From Scedosporium boydii (Eukaryota; Ascomycota; Sordariomycetes; Microascales; Microascaceae): a DNA stretch of 64,000 bases. Of the stretch, positions 44,743-59,299 are shown piece after piece. A model generated the notes under the pieces. The model saw only the letters and a list, made by a program, of their open reading frames with translations. It was not told the origin of the DNA and searched no databases. Each line of letters opens with the position of its first letter. The first letter of the stretch is position 1. The position numbers and the translations under genes were made by a program. The DNA is taken from positions 310,001-374,000 of the forward strand of contig NJFT01000004.1 in the NCBI GenBank assembly GCA_002221725.1, written 5' to 3'.

Positions 44743-47700
44743 CTACAGATAGATGTCACCGGCTTCACCCGATACCCATCTCCGCCAGGCTTCTTCGTAT
44801 GCGCGCTCCAGTTGCACTACCCATCTCCTGGTGTTAAAGAGCGGACATGTCCATCGGTGCTGGTAAAGGACCTGCCGAATCTCCGCTAATCTTCCGTGCC
44901 CAATGCCATGACCGTCGGTACTCATTCTATAGGTCAGGCCTCTTGCAAGCGTGATTGCTTTCTCCTCGTAATCTTCGTCGCTGTCTGCGATGAGCTCATG
45001 TGCTATCTGCGCACCGTCGTCCGTCTTAGGCAGAGCGCCCCTGAGGATGGAAGCAGCCATACGCGAGCACATCTTGTAAGGATATCGGGGCAGCGTAAGC
45101 AAGGGCGTACTAGACCATAGAATATCGGCAGCTGTCGTGTGGGCGTTACATTCAGGGGTATCAAGGAATAAGTCGCAGACCCGAGCGCGAGAAATGTGCT
45201 GATCTTTAGGGGCAACATCGGTAAAGACGATCCGACTCGCAACATGCGCACCTGCCCATGCTGTTGCCGTCCGCCTCAAGTGGCTCTCGCCGAGCTCGGG
45301 GAATCTAAGGAGCCAGAGAATTGCCCTTGGCACATGGGACAAGATTCTGAGCCATGATCGGAATGTGGTTGGGTCCACCTATCTAGAACGTGAGGATAGG
45401 AACACGATAACCACTTGGTTAGGGTACAACATCACCTACCTTATAAAGCTGATTGAAATTTCCGAGTATAATGGCATCCTCGGGTAGGCTGGGAAACAAC
45501 ATCTGTCGCATTTTCCACCTTCGGCGCTGTTCGTCTTCCCATGTCAGTGCTCTGGAATGGGTGTCGGAGGACTGTGCATGATCACAGCAGAAGAAGGTGT
45601 CCTTGCAGAAAATAATGTTTTCAGAATAGACCCAGTTGCCGCCCTCATCCTCGTTGTGGTCTCGGAAGACGTCTACTGGGTCTCTATTACTACGCCAAGG
45701 CCTTAGAGTTTCTAGAGGTATGGCAGTCTCATCCGCGAGAATGTAATCGCACCATTCGGCGCCGAGGGTTCCGGCGAAGCCCATGAATGACATCTGTATT
45801 GGTGCTGGACGGGCAGCAAAGATTTCGTTTCGAGCTCCTCTGGTATACCCATTCAGATTGACTAATATGTGAACACCGTCTTGGACGATTTGTTGTACGA
45901 GCTTATCAGCGGGCCAGCCGCTCACGTCGCGAAATACGGGAGCCTCGCGCTCAATCTTTTGCCTGTGGATGGAATTGTCGCTTGGCGTGCTGGCGTAACA
46001 GAATGCCTTCACCCTCGAACGGTCATGCAAGCCGAATACTGATTGCATCCTAAAAGAACTAGATTAGCAAGGATCTAACTGGGCATTTAACCTGCCTAGA
46101 GGAGACCGTATGGCTAGAAGAGCTCCTACAGATGCGCTAGGGGGTGATTGTTGAAGTCCGACGAGACATAGCCAACATTAAGGTGCGGATTCGGGGGGCA
46201 TGGAGGCGGATAGACTGAGGCCGGTATCCAGGAAGACCTCAGTGTGGAGCAGGATGTCCTTATTGCATTCCGCTGAGAAATCATGCGAATCTCTCTTGCC
46301 GTCAAGGGGCATGTGAAAGTATGAAAAGGCAATACAGTTGGTGCGGTCGGAACAGTTAATGTGGACGGGAGACGAGGCCGGGGGTAACCAGTGGGAGACT
46401 CGGATCCGAGTATATGTCTGTCGTGATACCAGAGCCATAGCATGGATCGCGTGATTCGTTCAATGAGTCGGATCAACCGCGTGCCTTCCCAGGGGTTTCT
46501 TGACCATTTCCGCAACTCGGAGCGAACTTCAAACGTTAGGCCCTCAGTATCACGCGTGAGGACCTTCATTTGTGTCGCTATCATGGAAATGATGTCATCC
46601 TGAATGACCCCACAGCCCCAGCTAGCAGAGTCGTCTAGTTGTCGTCGGACAATCGAAACAACTCGATTCGTAAGGCCGGTTCCTTGTCCCTGGTCAAGGA
46701 CATCATGAAGCATGCCCTCTTCATCAACATGCCAACGATCATACTTTCCCCCAACTAGGAGCACACCGCCACGGCCTCTCCAGTCACATACGGAATTAAG
46801 TGCCGAAGCGAGACCACACACAGCTTCGGCAAAATCGGGATTGGCCCCAACTGCACGCTTATAGTACATGATGGCATCGCCTATTCTCCCTCGATCTTTA
46901 ACTGCATTGGCAAGGTTGGTTAGGGCGATATCAAAGGTGCCATCACAGGCCACCGCTTGCTCATACATCTGAATGGCAAGATCAAGCTGACCGATGTCTT
47001 TGAGCAGGCTTCCAAGATTGGTATGTAGGTGGACATGCTTAGGGTCGATGCCTAGTCCGTAATGATAGTACGCCAATGCAAGCGACAGTCCGCTCCCTGG
47101 CACAATCCCGGGTATGTGAGGGTGATGGTGAGCCTCGAAAACTTCGCGCGGGTAAGGGCTGGACGCTTGTTGAACACTTGCTAAAAGAATTCCAACATTA
47201 TTGGCCGTGGACGGACTTTCTTGCAGGGACAATGATAAGTAGTAGAGTGCAAGGATATCTCCGACACCGAAAACATGTTGGATGCGCCCAATAGAGGATG
47301 TCCCAGTCGACATAGCATCTTGAAAAATCTTCGCCAAGGAGAGAAGTGAGTTGCTGGTGGTTTGAATGGCGGCCTTTCTGGGGCTGCCGTCAGGTACGTA
47401 GCGAAGCCCAGGTAGCTCGCCGGACGCTGGGAATACCAATTGCGCGGTGTGACGAGCTCGGTGAGGGGGAAGGAGCAAGGGAGTGCCATCGAGAGTCCCC
47501 GTTGTCAACTCCCCGGACTTAAGGGCATCCGGCGTTAGAACGTATTGGATTTTCCGTACGAGATGATTGATGCAGCTTATCCTCCGATCCGTGCTGATGA
47601 GGACGGCTTCTTCAAATGCCTCGGCCGCCCCGCCAACATCCTTGAGGCTGTAAAGCATTGTACCCTTTGCATGAATAAGGGCGAGCATCCTACCGTTGTC

Positions 47701-49556
47701 ACTGCCAGGGATTGAATAACCACTCGAGCCGAATCCGCCAGACACATGGCAACAAATCCCGGGAGATAATAGTGCTTCACTAGCCCATCCCGAAAACTCC
47801 GTCGTCGGCACATCTGGAAACTCGAAGTGCCCGTCCATGGCGGAGAGCCCATTCGAGGACGCAGGTCGGGGAATAACGAGCGCCTGTTGGATGTACTGGA
47901 TGATATCAACAGCTTCCTTGCTTCTTCTTTTATACAGAAGGCCCACCAAGTGCTCAACGGCTTCTAGGCACTGAGGCCGAATGCGGATCACCGCTAGCCA
48001 ATACTTTTCTGCCTCGGCCTGCCTGTTGAGACTGTAAAGGCTAGCCGCCATGTTCAGCAGAGCCTCAATATTGCTGGCTTGTGTTAGATGATGAGATGTA
48101 TATCGACAACCCTTGGGGAATGGTGAAAGTACCTGGAGTCTATTTTGATAACTCGAGAGAACCACTCCAAAGCACGCCCATAATCCTCGATCCCGTAATG
48201 CAAGCAACCTCCGAGAAGGATGCCATCAACCCACGACCAGTTGCTCTGCTCGCATAGATGGTGGAGCATCTCCACGCATCTCCGAGCGGCTGAGGTCAAT
48301 GACTGAGTTTCTTGTCCAGCCATCGGATGGGGTATGCTCCCAGGATGCTGTGGAGTAGCTAGCGGGGGATTTGGTGTTAAATTCGGGAGGAGAGGGTGAC
48401 CGCGTGGTCTCTCATAAAGCAACGAACCGTAGTTCTCCGCATGCGTTGAATGCAAGCCTGGTGCTGTTCTCCTCATAAAGGGGGAGGGTTGATGGTGGCC
48501 CGATAAATGGTGTACTCCTCTGGAGCTAGGGAGACTTGGGGGTAAGTGTGGATGAATGAAGCCTCTCGGCAAACTACCGCTACGGTTGGGGGGCTTTCCA
48601 AGATGGCTGTATCGACTATTTTGGTGTGAGGCGACCTCTAAATATACAGAGTGGGCCTGCATCAGGACTTTCTGTTGGAATCGATGCTGGTTAGATCTTG
48701 GAGGTTCTTTATACTGCATGCCTGCCGAGGCCTCTAAAGAAAGGGACGCGAGCTTCAGGTGAGTCGATCGGAAAGGGACATTGCTAGAGTGGTGAAAATT
48801 AGATCCAGCGTGCTCACACGTCGACACAAATGATTTCTGAGCATGGCTCTGTAGAGTGGCGTGAAGAGATATGTTCCTGGACTGGCCTTCATAGGGCCGG
48901 GGGTCGTTCACAGGGATGGGACAGTTAGCCCCTCCCGGCAGTGCGGCCTCGAGCGAGAGAGTTTGGGTCATCGTGGTCGTATTTGATTGTGAAATATGCT
49001 GATACTCCTGAGGAGGAAGGGTAGGTTGAGGTCCATAGCCTGCCTGCGGTATATGGGCTGTCTTCTGACCATAGACAAGACCTTGCTGGCCTTCCAACCG
49101 GAAATGATGGAGCACCGGTATTGACGCATCCCTTGCAGGCCGGCAATCTAGTTTCGCCGTGTTTTCGATCTCGGTTATGGTGGCTGGCCAAGGAGAAATT
49201 CGGGGCACTATCACTTGCTTGAATGGCGGCGGCCCTGGAATCATCCGCGCTGGAGATCCATCATAACCGTCGTCTATGGTGCCCTTAGGTGTTTTCCGCC
49301 GGAGCTGATGTTCTGGCAGTTCGACTCCGCCCTCTAAAGTCCCAGGTATTGACCAGCGTTTCGAATCACCAACGCTGTGATTCGAAACCTGGGTGGGCTC
49401 AGGTCTGTGAACAGATCGCCGTAGCGAAGGCCTCGCTTCTGGCGGAAGGGGAAGATGTCCGTGAATCCCAAATGCAGACAGGTCCGGTCTCCCAATGCTT
49501 TGTGGGAAAGGCGCGGGCGGGGTCTCTAGGCTTTGGTGAATGATTCGAGGTTGCAT
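44743..49556 (-). CDS. O-GlcNAc transferase (glycosyltransferase family 41, TPR)
   Basis: This is a homologue of animal OGT and plant SEC/SPY, which transfer a sugar (GlcNAc or fucose) from a nucleotide to Ser/Thr of nuclear and cytosolic proteins. Exons 48133-49556, 46130-48073, 45440-46049 and 44743-45378 give 1537 aa. Residues 1-430 are a disordered His/Pro/Ser-rich extension absent from animal OGT. TPR helices follow (NIEALLNMAASLYSLNRQAE; HTNLGSLLKDIGQLDLAIQM). The catalytic region is clear: NVGYVSSDFNNHPLAHLMQ (His near 1117, equivalent to human His498), VHILVNLNGYTRGARNEIFA, RPAPIQMSFMGFAGTLGA, GNFNQLYK (Lys1326, equivalent to Lys842) and NAHTTAADILW (His1406, Asp1411). All key donor-site residues therefore seem present. 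Whether it uses GlcNAc or fucose cannot be told from the motifs. The intron sequence at 46050-46129 has donor GTAGGA. It reads toward the LTR block. Confidence 0.95.
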
Positions 49557-50672
49557 TGCTGCGAATAACGAAATACTTGAAAAGGAAGATCGAATCAGGG
49601 CCGATCATATATCAACGAAGCGATTCTGTCATCGCCGACTATGGAGAGCATGGCCGATGTAGAATCGTCCAGGCATTGGCGGCTATTGGAGATTTCACAG
49701 GAGTAGCCCTAGTCAAGAGCAAGAACAGGATAAATACGGAGGCTAGAGTAGACCTTCTCGTTCCTGGCTATCATGTAGTATTCATCGGTCCTTTTGTGAG
49801 GTTGGTACATCGATAAGTTCGTAATCGAGGAGATCGATATCAAGGCTGAGAGGGGGTTTATCCGTGAGGTTGTCAGCAGCAGGATTGCTGAGTGTTTGGT
49901 GGACGCGTGGGTATTCGTGTTTAAGGTAATTAAACTCCAATCAGAATAACAGTTGCCGGTTACAGTGTTGTATAGGTACTTGGCACAATTGAAGAGTTCA
50001 CTGTTGCGCTCTTTGGGCGATTTCTATGCTGGACCAAGCTGCCCCGCAGCCGCACGACCACACGGTCACACCCCAGGGAAATTGTACCAGCAGCCGACAA
50101 ATCATTCCCATTGCAGCAATGGTACGAAGGAGTATTCTCAATGACGGACTAGTGTACTTTTTAACGCCAGGACATACTTCTTTCTTTTTTTTTTCACGCT
50201 CATGTCCAGCAACGAGGAGGCGAAGAGGACCGGCGGTAGGGATCAGAGAATAAACAAGATCACCTCTCGCCAGGTTGGTTTAGAGGAACGACCAGGCTGC
50301 TCCCCAAGTTGGATGAAAGGTGCCAGATGGAACCAGTGTAATAAGAGACTGGATGTTGGCTTTTCGCCTGTAGCCCACGGATATGGACCCCATAACCCAC
50401 GGACCGTACACAGTAGTATACAAGGGTATAGGGTGAGTAAAGGGCCTGTCCTACTGGTTTCTCTTCCCTATTACCAAAATTGAAATAGACCATTGTCTGC
50501 GGCGTATTCCAGAGTGTAGGTAAGGGTGCAGTCCGATCCGATAACACACCAAAGGAACCCGAACCATCATTCAAGTCCATGACCCTTATTGTAATTGATC
50601 TCGAAAATAATTGTTTTAAGCCTGTCCTCAAACTCCAGACCACATCAAATCTAAAATGTGTGTTTTGATAAA
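49557..50672. other. spacer between the rpl12 and O-GlcNAc transferase genes
   Basis: Both neighbours are on the minus strand, so this 1.1 kb holds the transferase promoter and the rpl12 3' end. A T-run occurs at 50181-50193. A 127-codon minus-strand frame at 50260-50643 begins with ATG but has no recognisable domain. Confidence 0.55.
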
Positions 50673-51438
50673 CTACTCGTCAGGAACTAAAGGACTTATT
50701 AGCTTTGGCTTGTTCTAGAATCGAGGAGAAAAGACGGGGGGACTCACTGTCTATCTCGCCTGCCTCGATGGCATCGCTGACAGCCTTAGGGCTCTTTCCA
50801 TCCACCTGGCATCCGACACTGAACGCCGTGCCAAGGATCTCCTTTACCGTTCCCTTAAGCTCCTTCGAGAAAGATTTATGCCGCATTGTGCGCGCGATCT
50901 CAATTATCTCATCGAGGCTGACTGACTTGTTGTGCTTAATGTTCTTTTCCTTCTTGCGGTCGCGGGGGGGCTCCTTGAGCGCTCGGATGATCAACGAGGA
51001 GGCAGTGGGAACGACGGAAACTTGTGCTTGGCGGTTTTGGATCGTAAGTTTCACGGTGACACGTAGACCTTTCTATAGGAGGAAATGTCCGATTAGTTCG
51101 AGTATCAAGGCTGGAGATCAAAAGCCGCATCGCAGCCGGCTCGCAAGTTAAGGCCATACCCAATCCCCGGTCGCTTTGGCGATATCTTCACCAATCTTCT
51201 TAGGCGACAAACCGAGAGGTCCGATTTTAGGTGCTAGGGCAGAAGAGGCGCCCACCTCACCTCCAGTCGCGAGGAGGTAGCTGGAAAGCTGGTCAGTAGG
51301 GAACACAATTTAGACGACTGGTTTTTGACGGACATGACCTTGACCTCATTGGGATCGAACTTGGGAGCTAAATAGTGGTGATGTGAGCGATCTGGTTTAT
51401 AATGTTAAAACAACAATTCGAGGCGATAACTTACGCAT
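50673..51438 (-). CDS. rpl12: 60S ribosomal protein uL11 (Rpl12)
   Basis: This protein forms the base of the ribosomal stalk with the GTPase-associated rRNA. Five exons, 51435-51438, 51334-51367, 51160-51280, 50748-51072 and 50673-50686, give 165 aa, exactly the eukaryotic length. The protein reads [20 protein letters not shown], then [54 protein letters not shown] and ends IDIPDE. The first exon has only four coding bases (ATG and the first base of codon 2), and the last has 14 nt including the stop. Without both tiny exons the ends do not match the family. Introns are 67, 53, 87 and 61 bp. The phases are consistent and the total of 498 nt is divisible by three. High intron density at the 5' end is common in ribosomal protein genes. 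Confidence 0.97.
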
Positions 51439-51901
51439 TGTTTCTGATTTCTCTGGCTCTCTTCTTGGGTTCGATCGAAAGAGAAGTGTGGATGTATTTT
51501 CAGAAATGTGCGGGATGATGTGTTTGCACCAAACGTGGAAAATAAGCCCTACCTTAACAGGTTCTTTTCTCGGTGGGGTTGGTAAAAGAAAGGTAGCCAA
51601 TGAGAGGGCATCAATTGCTTATTCATCAAGTGAAGAGCCTTGGCGGGCTCGGTTTTCAATTGTACATTGTAGTCTGAAAATTGTGGCATTGGCGAGCGTC
51701 AGGCACCTTGACCCAACCAATCAATGCTTACGAGTGCAAGGAAAAAGTGTCAGCTACACGTCCCATCTTAACGGACTCATGTAAATGAGATTTGTATTCA
51801 GCAGTGCCTCTAGCTGTAGAATACTTCTACGAAGGGCCCGAGGTCCTGGTCGCGGTCGCGGTGCCCATATCCCAGTCCCAGTCCCAGTTTCAACGGACCT
51901 C
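51439..51901. other. spacer between rpl12 and sec23
   Basis: These 463 bp hold the rpl12 promoter and sec23 3' end. The stretch at 51844-51890 reads as repeats of short C/G-rich words (GGTCGCGGTCGCGG; CCCAGTCCCAGTCCCAG), a small simple repeat directly after the sec23 stop. No gene is seen. Confidence 0.6.
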
Positions 51902-54554
<2,653 letters not shown>

Positions 54555-54961
54555 AGAGGGGGCAGTAGATATAATTGTAGAGGTGAACGGTACTTTGAAT
54601 GTTAGGTGGGAAAGGGTAATGCGGTGAGGTCGTCAAGTCCGAGGTTGGTCTTTTATGGCGGACAGAGCCTAGCTTGATATGTATGATACGCTCTCTGGGA
54701 TTTGCTTAAGGCCAAGTTGCTCATTGAAGATACAGCTCATGGACGTTGGGGCTTATTAAGCACCGCACCCCACTATGGAAGCCTAAGAGCAGAGAAAGAG
54801 CTTTGGGGGTAAGGTTTCTGATTATATTTCGTACATTATTTTTTTGCATCCCCCGCTTTGTACGTATTTATCAATAAACAGATCGCAAATCCCATCCCCG
54901 ACAACCATTCAACCTTCCCATTTCCAATCTCGACCGCAATACGCTCAATACCTTAGCGAAT
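54555..54961. promoter_or_regulatory. divergent promoter of sec23 and cct7
   Basis: Only 407 bp separate the start codons of two housekeeping genes, so the promoter is compact and bidirectional. It contains short pyrimidine tracts on the cct7 side (CCATTCAACCTTCCCATTTCC) and an A+T-rich patch near 54830. Confidence 0.65.
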
Positions 54962-56837
54962 ATGTCGTTCGGAGGCCACGCCCCGACGATTATCGTCCTC
55001 AAAGAAGGTTGTTACCCCTCCAACCCCCCTTTCCTCGTCAAAGGTTGTTAGCTAACAGGTGCTCACCACTTTCTAGGGACTGATTCCTCCCAGGGCAAAG
55101 GGCAGATTTTGTCAAATATAAATGCATGTGCAGCTGTCCAAGCAACAATAAAACCAACCCTTGGGCCGTATGGTGGAGACCTTCTAATGGTGGATGAAAA
55201 CGGCAAGCAAACCATCACCAATGATGGTGCCACAGTGATGAAGGTTTGTAGTGACGCAAGAAACCAGCTCAGAATCAACAGGTTTCAAGTGCTAAGCATT
55301 GATCTGCATTTTAGATGCTAGACATCGTTCACCCAGCCGCCCGAATCCTCATCGATATTGCTCGCTCCCAGGATGCGGAGGTTGGCGATGGAACAACATC
55401 GGTGGTGGTTTTGGCCGGTGAGATACTGAAAGAAATGAAGGAACATGTCGAGCAAAACGTCAGCTCCCGGCTCATCACGAAAGCCATACGAAGAACGTCC
55501 GCCCTCGCCGTTAATAAAATCAAAGAGATCGCCGTGCCGACCAGTGGTGCCAACAAGAAGGAGACACTAGCAAAGCTTGCAGCTACCGCCATGACTAGTA
55601 AACTTATCAAACGCAACTCCGATTTTTTTACGAAGAGTATATCTCCCTCGAAGGAAATAGCCCTAGCAAGAAAACAAAAATACTAACCAGATAACTAGTG
55701 GTGGTTGAGGCAATACTGTCACTCGATCAAGACGACCTCAATGAAAAACTCATCGGCATAAAGAAGATACCCGGCGGTTCACTCACGGACTCCCTATTTG
55801 TCAATGGGGTTGCCTTCAAGAAGACTTTCTCCTATGCCGGCTTCGAGCAACAACCCAAGTCCTTCAAGAAGCCTAAGATCGTGTGTCTCAATGTTGAGCT
55901 GGAGCTCAAGGCGGAGAAGGACAATGCCGAGGTTAGAGTCGAACAAGTTTCTGAATATCAAGCCATTGTCGATGCGGAATGGCAGATTATTTTTAAGAAA
56001 CTTGAGGCACTTTACAAAACAGGGGCCAAGGTTGTCCTCAGCAAGCTACCCATCGGTGACCTTGCCACTCAGTACTTCGCCGACCGCGATATTTTCTGTG
56101 CCGGTCGAGTTGCATCGGAGGATATGGAACGCATTGTGGAGGCAACGGGTGCGACAGTTCAGTCAACCTGCTCAGATATTCTGCCTGACCACCTGGGAAC
56201 ATGTGGTTCCTTCGAGGAACGCCAGATCGGCGGTGAGCGTTTCAACTTCTTCGAGGACTGTCCTGAAGCCAAGACCTGCACACTTGTCCTCCGAGGCGGA
56301 GCCGAGCAGTTCATAGCTGAAGTGGAACGTTCTCTTCACGATGCGATCATGATTGTTAAACGAGCAATTCAAAATAAGTACATCGTCGCAGGGGGTGGCG
56401 CCGTCGAGATGGAGATATCCGCGTACCTACACCAATTTGCCGACAACAAGATCCTGGATAAACAACAACCAATCATCAAGTCTTTCGCGAAGGCCCTTGA
56501 AGTCATTCCCCGCCAACTCTGCGACAACGCCGGTTTTGATGCGACAGATATCCTTAACAAGCTGCGTGTTGAGCATGCTCGTGGAAACATCTGGGCTGGC
56601 GTCGATTTCGACAATGAGGGTGTCGCTGATATGATGGGGAAGTTTGTCTGGGAGCCCGCGCTCGTGAAAATTAATGCTATTCAGGCGGCGACGGAAGCGG
56701 CATGCCTTATCCTTAGCGTGGATGAGACTATTCGGAACGAGGAGAGCCAGGCACCACAAGGACCACCAAAAGCGTTACCACCTGGCGCGGCACAGAGGGC
56801 GTTAAGAAGTAGAGGTCGAGGAATGCCACGACGGTGA
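54962..56837 (+). CDS. cct7: chaperonin TRiC/CCT subunit eta
   Basis: One of eight subunits of the cytosolic group II chaperonin that folds actin and tubulin. Exons 54962-55007, 55077-55243, 55315-55636 and 55699-56837 give 557 aa. The start [15 protein letters not shown] and the eta-type segments identify the subunit. Nucleotide-binding motifs are [31 protein letters not shown] and the ATP-site segment [11 protein letters not shown]. The apical segment [21 protein letters not shown] and [20 protein letters not shown] also match CCT-eta. The C terminus is extended, Pro/Arg-rich ([20 protein letters not shown]). Introns of 69, 71 and 62 bp have clear branch sites (GCTAAC, TACTAACC). The donor of intron 1 is GTTGTT, a weak match to consensus, but the join gives EGTDSSQGK, as expected. 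Confidence 0.97.
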
Positions 56838-57117
56838 GATATGCTATTAGTAAAGTAAATTTCAATACAAATCGGCCTTTTTAAACAGATTCCTAGGCCT
56901 CGGGACGCAATTCAACCCAGATTATGTAACTATCCCCTGACCATTACGAAGGCGAAGTGTCCACACCTGATCGTAAGGACTCTACTTGCGTCAGACCATC
57001 CGATCTGACATTATAGGAGCGGGCAAGCTATATACCACAACCGGACTTCAAAAAGATTGCCAGCGCAAGCAAGTCTAAGCGTACCCCAACCTTTTGTTCC
57101 ATCATCTCCAACTGATC

Positions 57118-57666
57118 ATGACTTGCACCGTCTCATATCTAGTAGCAGTTGCCGCTGGGGTAGTCGGCGCCGCATGGACCTCTGGTAAACAATCAATCAT
57201 TCAAAATTTTCGTGTGCCGGTAAAACTAACATTTTCAGGCGCTATTGCCAGCCTCTCCATCATCGGGTGCCCTGCTGCTTTGGCCCTGCCTCCACATGCA
57301 GCCGCGACCGTGTGGAAAGGCTTGTATGAGCAAGGTATGGCGAAGATGCCGAAATTCGCCACAGGTGCCGCAGTCCTTTTCTTATACGCCGCCTACGAAA
57401 GCAAGCATCGCGCTGCAGGTGGCAATCAATTCATTGGCTTCGCTGTCTCAGCAGGATTGACCGTCGCGATCATTCCTTTCACTATCGCCTTTATGAGAGA
57501 AACTAATCGGCGTCTGCTGGCTTTAGCAGCCGACGCAGACGCCCCAGGTGCAGGTGAGAGGGTGCCAAGCTTAATCGGATATTGGCAAATACTAAACCTG
57601 GGAAGAAGCTTGCTGCCACTCGCTGGGGCCGCAAATGGACTGTTCTTATTTCTTAACATAGTATAA
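57118..57666 (+). CDS. small DUF1772 membrane protein (anthrone-oxygenase-like family)
   Basis: Exons 57118-57184 and 57239-57666 give 164 aa. Four hydrophobic segments are apparent: YLVAVAAGVVGAAW at the N terminus, AIASLSIIGCPAALAL, the stretch FATGAAVLFLYAAYE, and FIGFAVSAGLTVAIIPFTIAF, with a last one near the end (SLLPLAGAANGLFLFLNIV). The pattern TSGAIASLSIIGCPA and FTIAFMRETNRRLLALA fits DUF1772 proteins, a family that includes monooxygenases of fungal polyketide pathways (HypC/AflX-like helpers, anthrone oxygenase). Nothing else in the neighbourhood suggests such a pathway, so the family name is not evidence of that function. The 54-bp intron has no stop in frame. The gene is the last one before the A+T-rich block; its stop is followed immediately by near-pure A+T. 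Confidence 0.8.
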   Translation: MTCTVSYLVAVAAGVVGAAWTSGKQSIIQNFRVPVKLTFSGAIASLSIIGCPAALALPPHAAATVWKGLYEQGMAKMPKFATGAAVLFLYAAYESKHRAAGGNQFIGFAVSAGLTVAIIPFTIAFMRETNRRLLALAADADAPGAGERVPSLIGYWQILNLGRSLLPLAGAANGLFLFLNIV

Positions 57667-57757
57667 ATATATTATATAACTAATATTAAAATAATTTTAA
57701 TACTCTTTTTTTTTTTAATTTTTAAATTTAATATTAATAATAAATAATTTTAGTTTT

Positions 57758-57796
<39 letters not shown>

Positions 57797-58336
57797 TATA
57801 AATATATATTTATTTTATTATATAATAAACTTTTACTTAATTTATTATTATAATAATTAATATATTATATAATATACTTTTTTAATTTTATTTACTTTAT
57901 AAAAAATATAAATTTTATATAATTTTTTAATATTTAAATATTTATTATAAGTTATTTTTAATATTTTTTAAATATAATTATATAATATATATAATTTAAA
58001 TCTAATATTTTTATTTTAATAATATAATAATTTAATTTTTTTTAAAAAAGTTTTAATAATATATAAAGTTTTTTATTTTAATATTTTTTTAAGTTTTTAA
58101 CTTATATTTACTTATAATAACTTTTAAAATCTTATTATATTTAAAGTTTTTTATATATTTTATAATTAACTTTTAATAAAAGCCTCTTATTATTATTAAT
58201 AATAATAAGATAAAAAATAAAATAACTAATATAAAAAGAATTTAGTTCTTATATATATTATAGGTCGACCTTTACGCAGGCCTAGAAGTGGTAACATGCG
58301 GCAGAATAAAAAATATAAGTAGCTAATTATAGGTAC

Positions 58337-58780
58337 TGTTAGAGATCGAGTAGTTGTACAACTAAGTATAATACTATTAAATGAAAATACTAAACTAGAG
58401 AAGAAAAAAAGAAAAGAAGAAGAAGAGAAAAGAGAATAAGAAGTTCCTTTTTCTATAACCTAAGTTATAGCTCCCATAGCAACAGCTAGTAGCTATAGCT
58501 TCCTTCCTAGTAACAGCTAGCAGTTAGCTTAGGCACCTGCCGAAGCTTTATATATAGCGCAGCCTGTTACAGGTGCCCGATATATAAAGGAGTAATTAGA
58601 GGACATAGTCAATAATTAGTAGTAATTACCTCTATAATTACTTTAATTATCTAGTAATTACTTTTAATTACTAGTTAGATAGCTCTAATTACCTTAGAGA
58701 GCTTAAAAAAAAAAAGCTATATAAACTATAAGTTTTACTATATATCTAGTTTATCTTCTAAGACTCTTTAGTAGTTAATA
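58337..58780. mobile_element. possible degenerate LTR in the RIP block
   Basis: This 440-bp stretch begins TGTTAGAGATCGAG, contains a TATA-like CTTTATATATAGCG near 58544 and ends AGTAGTTAATA, which would be TAACA before C-to-T change. The mixed composition (C/G islands with CTAG-rich words) fits an LTR partly changed by RIP. No target duplication is evident, so this is a guess from the ends and layout. Confidence 0.3.
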
Positions 58781-59299
58781 TAAGTATAATTATAATATAT
58801 ATTTATATATATATTTCTATTATATTATTATAAATATTATTTAATTATTTTATTTACTATTAATAAGCTTTTTATAATTTTAATATTAGTTATACTTATT
58901 TAATATCTATTAATTAACTAGTTTCTTAATATTAAAAATATAATATATTAACTATTTTCTATTTAATAAATAACTTTATTAAGTAAATTATTAAAATATT
59001 TTTTTAAAATATTATATAGATATTATCTATAATATATTTAACTAATAATCTAACTAAAATAAATATAAATTAAAATAATAAAAATTAAAATTAAATACTT
59101 TTAAAAAATATAAAAATAAATAATAATTTAATAAGAAGTTATTATAAAAAATTATTACTATATTTAAGTAAAATAATATTATAAAGAAAATATTATAAAA
59201 TTAAAAGATATAAAAATAGAAAAAAGTTATTTTTAAAACTAGTTTTTAAAAAAACTAAAATAAAAGCTTAGAAGAACTAAAATAAAAACCTAGCTTTTA

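Noticed and set aside
44743..49556. Four separate minus-strand genes
   Set aside because: Exon phases match at all three junctions and the motifs follow the OGT order without gap, so this is one gene.
50260..50643. 127-codon minus-strand frame between rpl12 and the transferase gene
   Set aside because: Starts with ATG but has no recognisable domain; likely chance.
57118..57666. Secondary-metabolite cluster suggested by an anthrone-oxygenase-like protein
   Set aside because: No polyketide synthase, P450, transporter or pathway regulator lies nearby; all neighbours are housekeeping genes.
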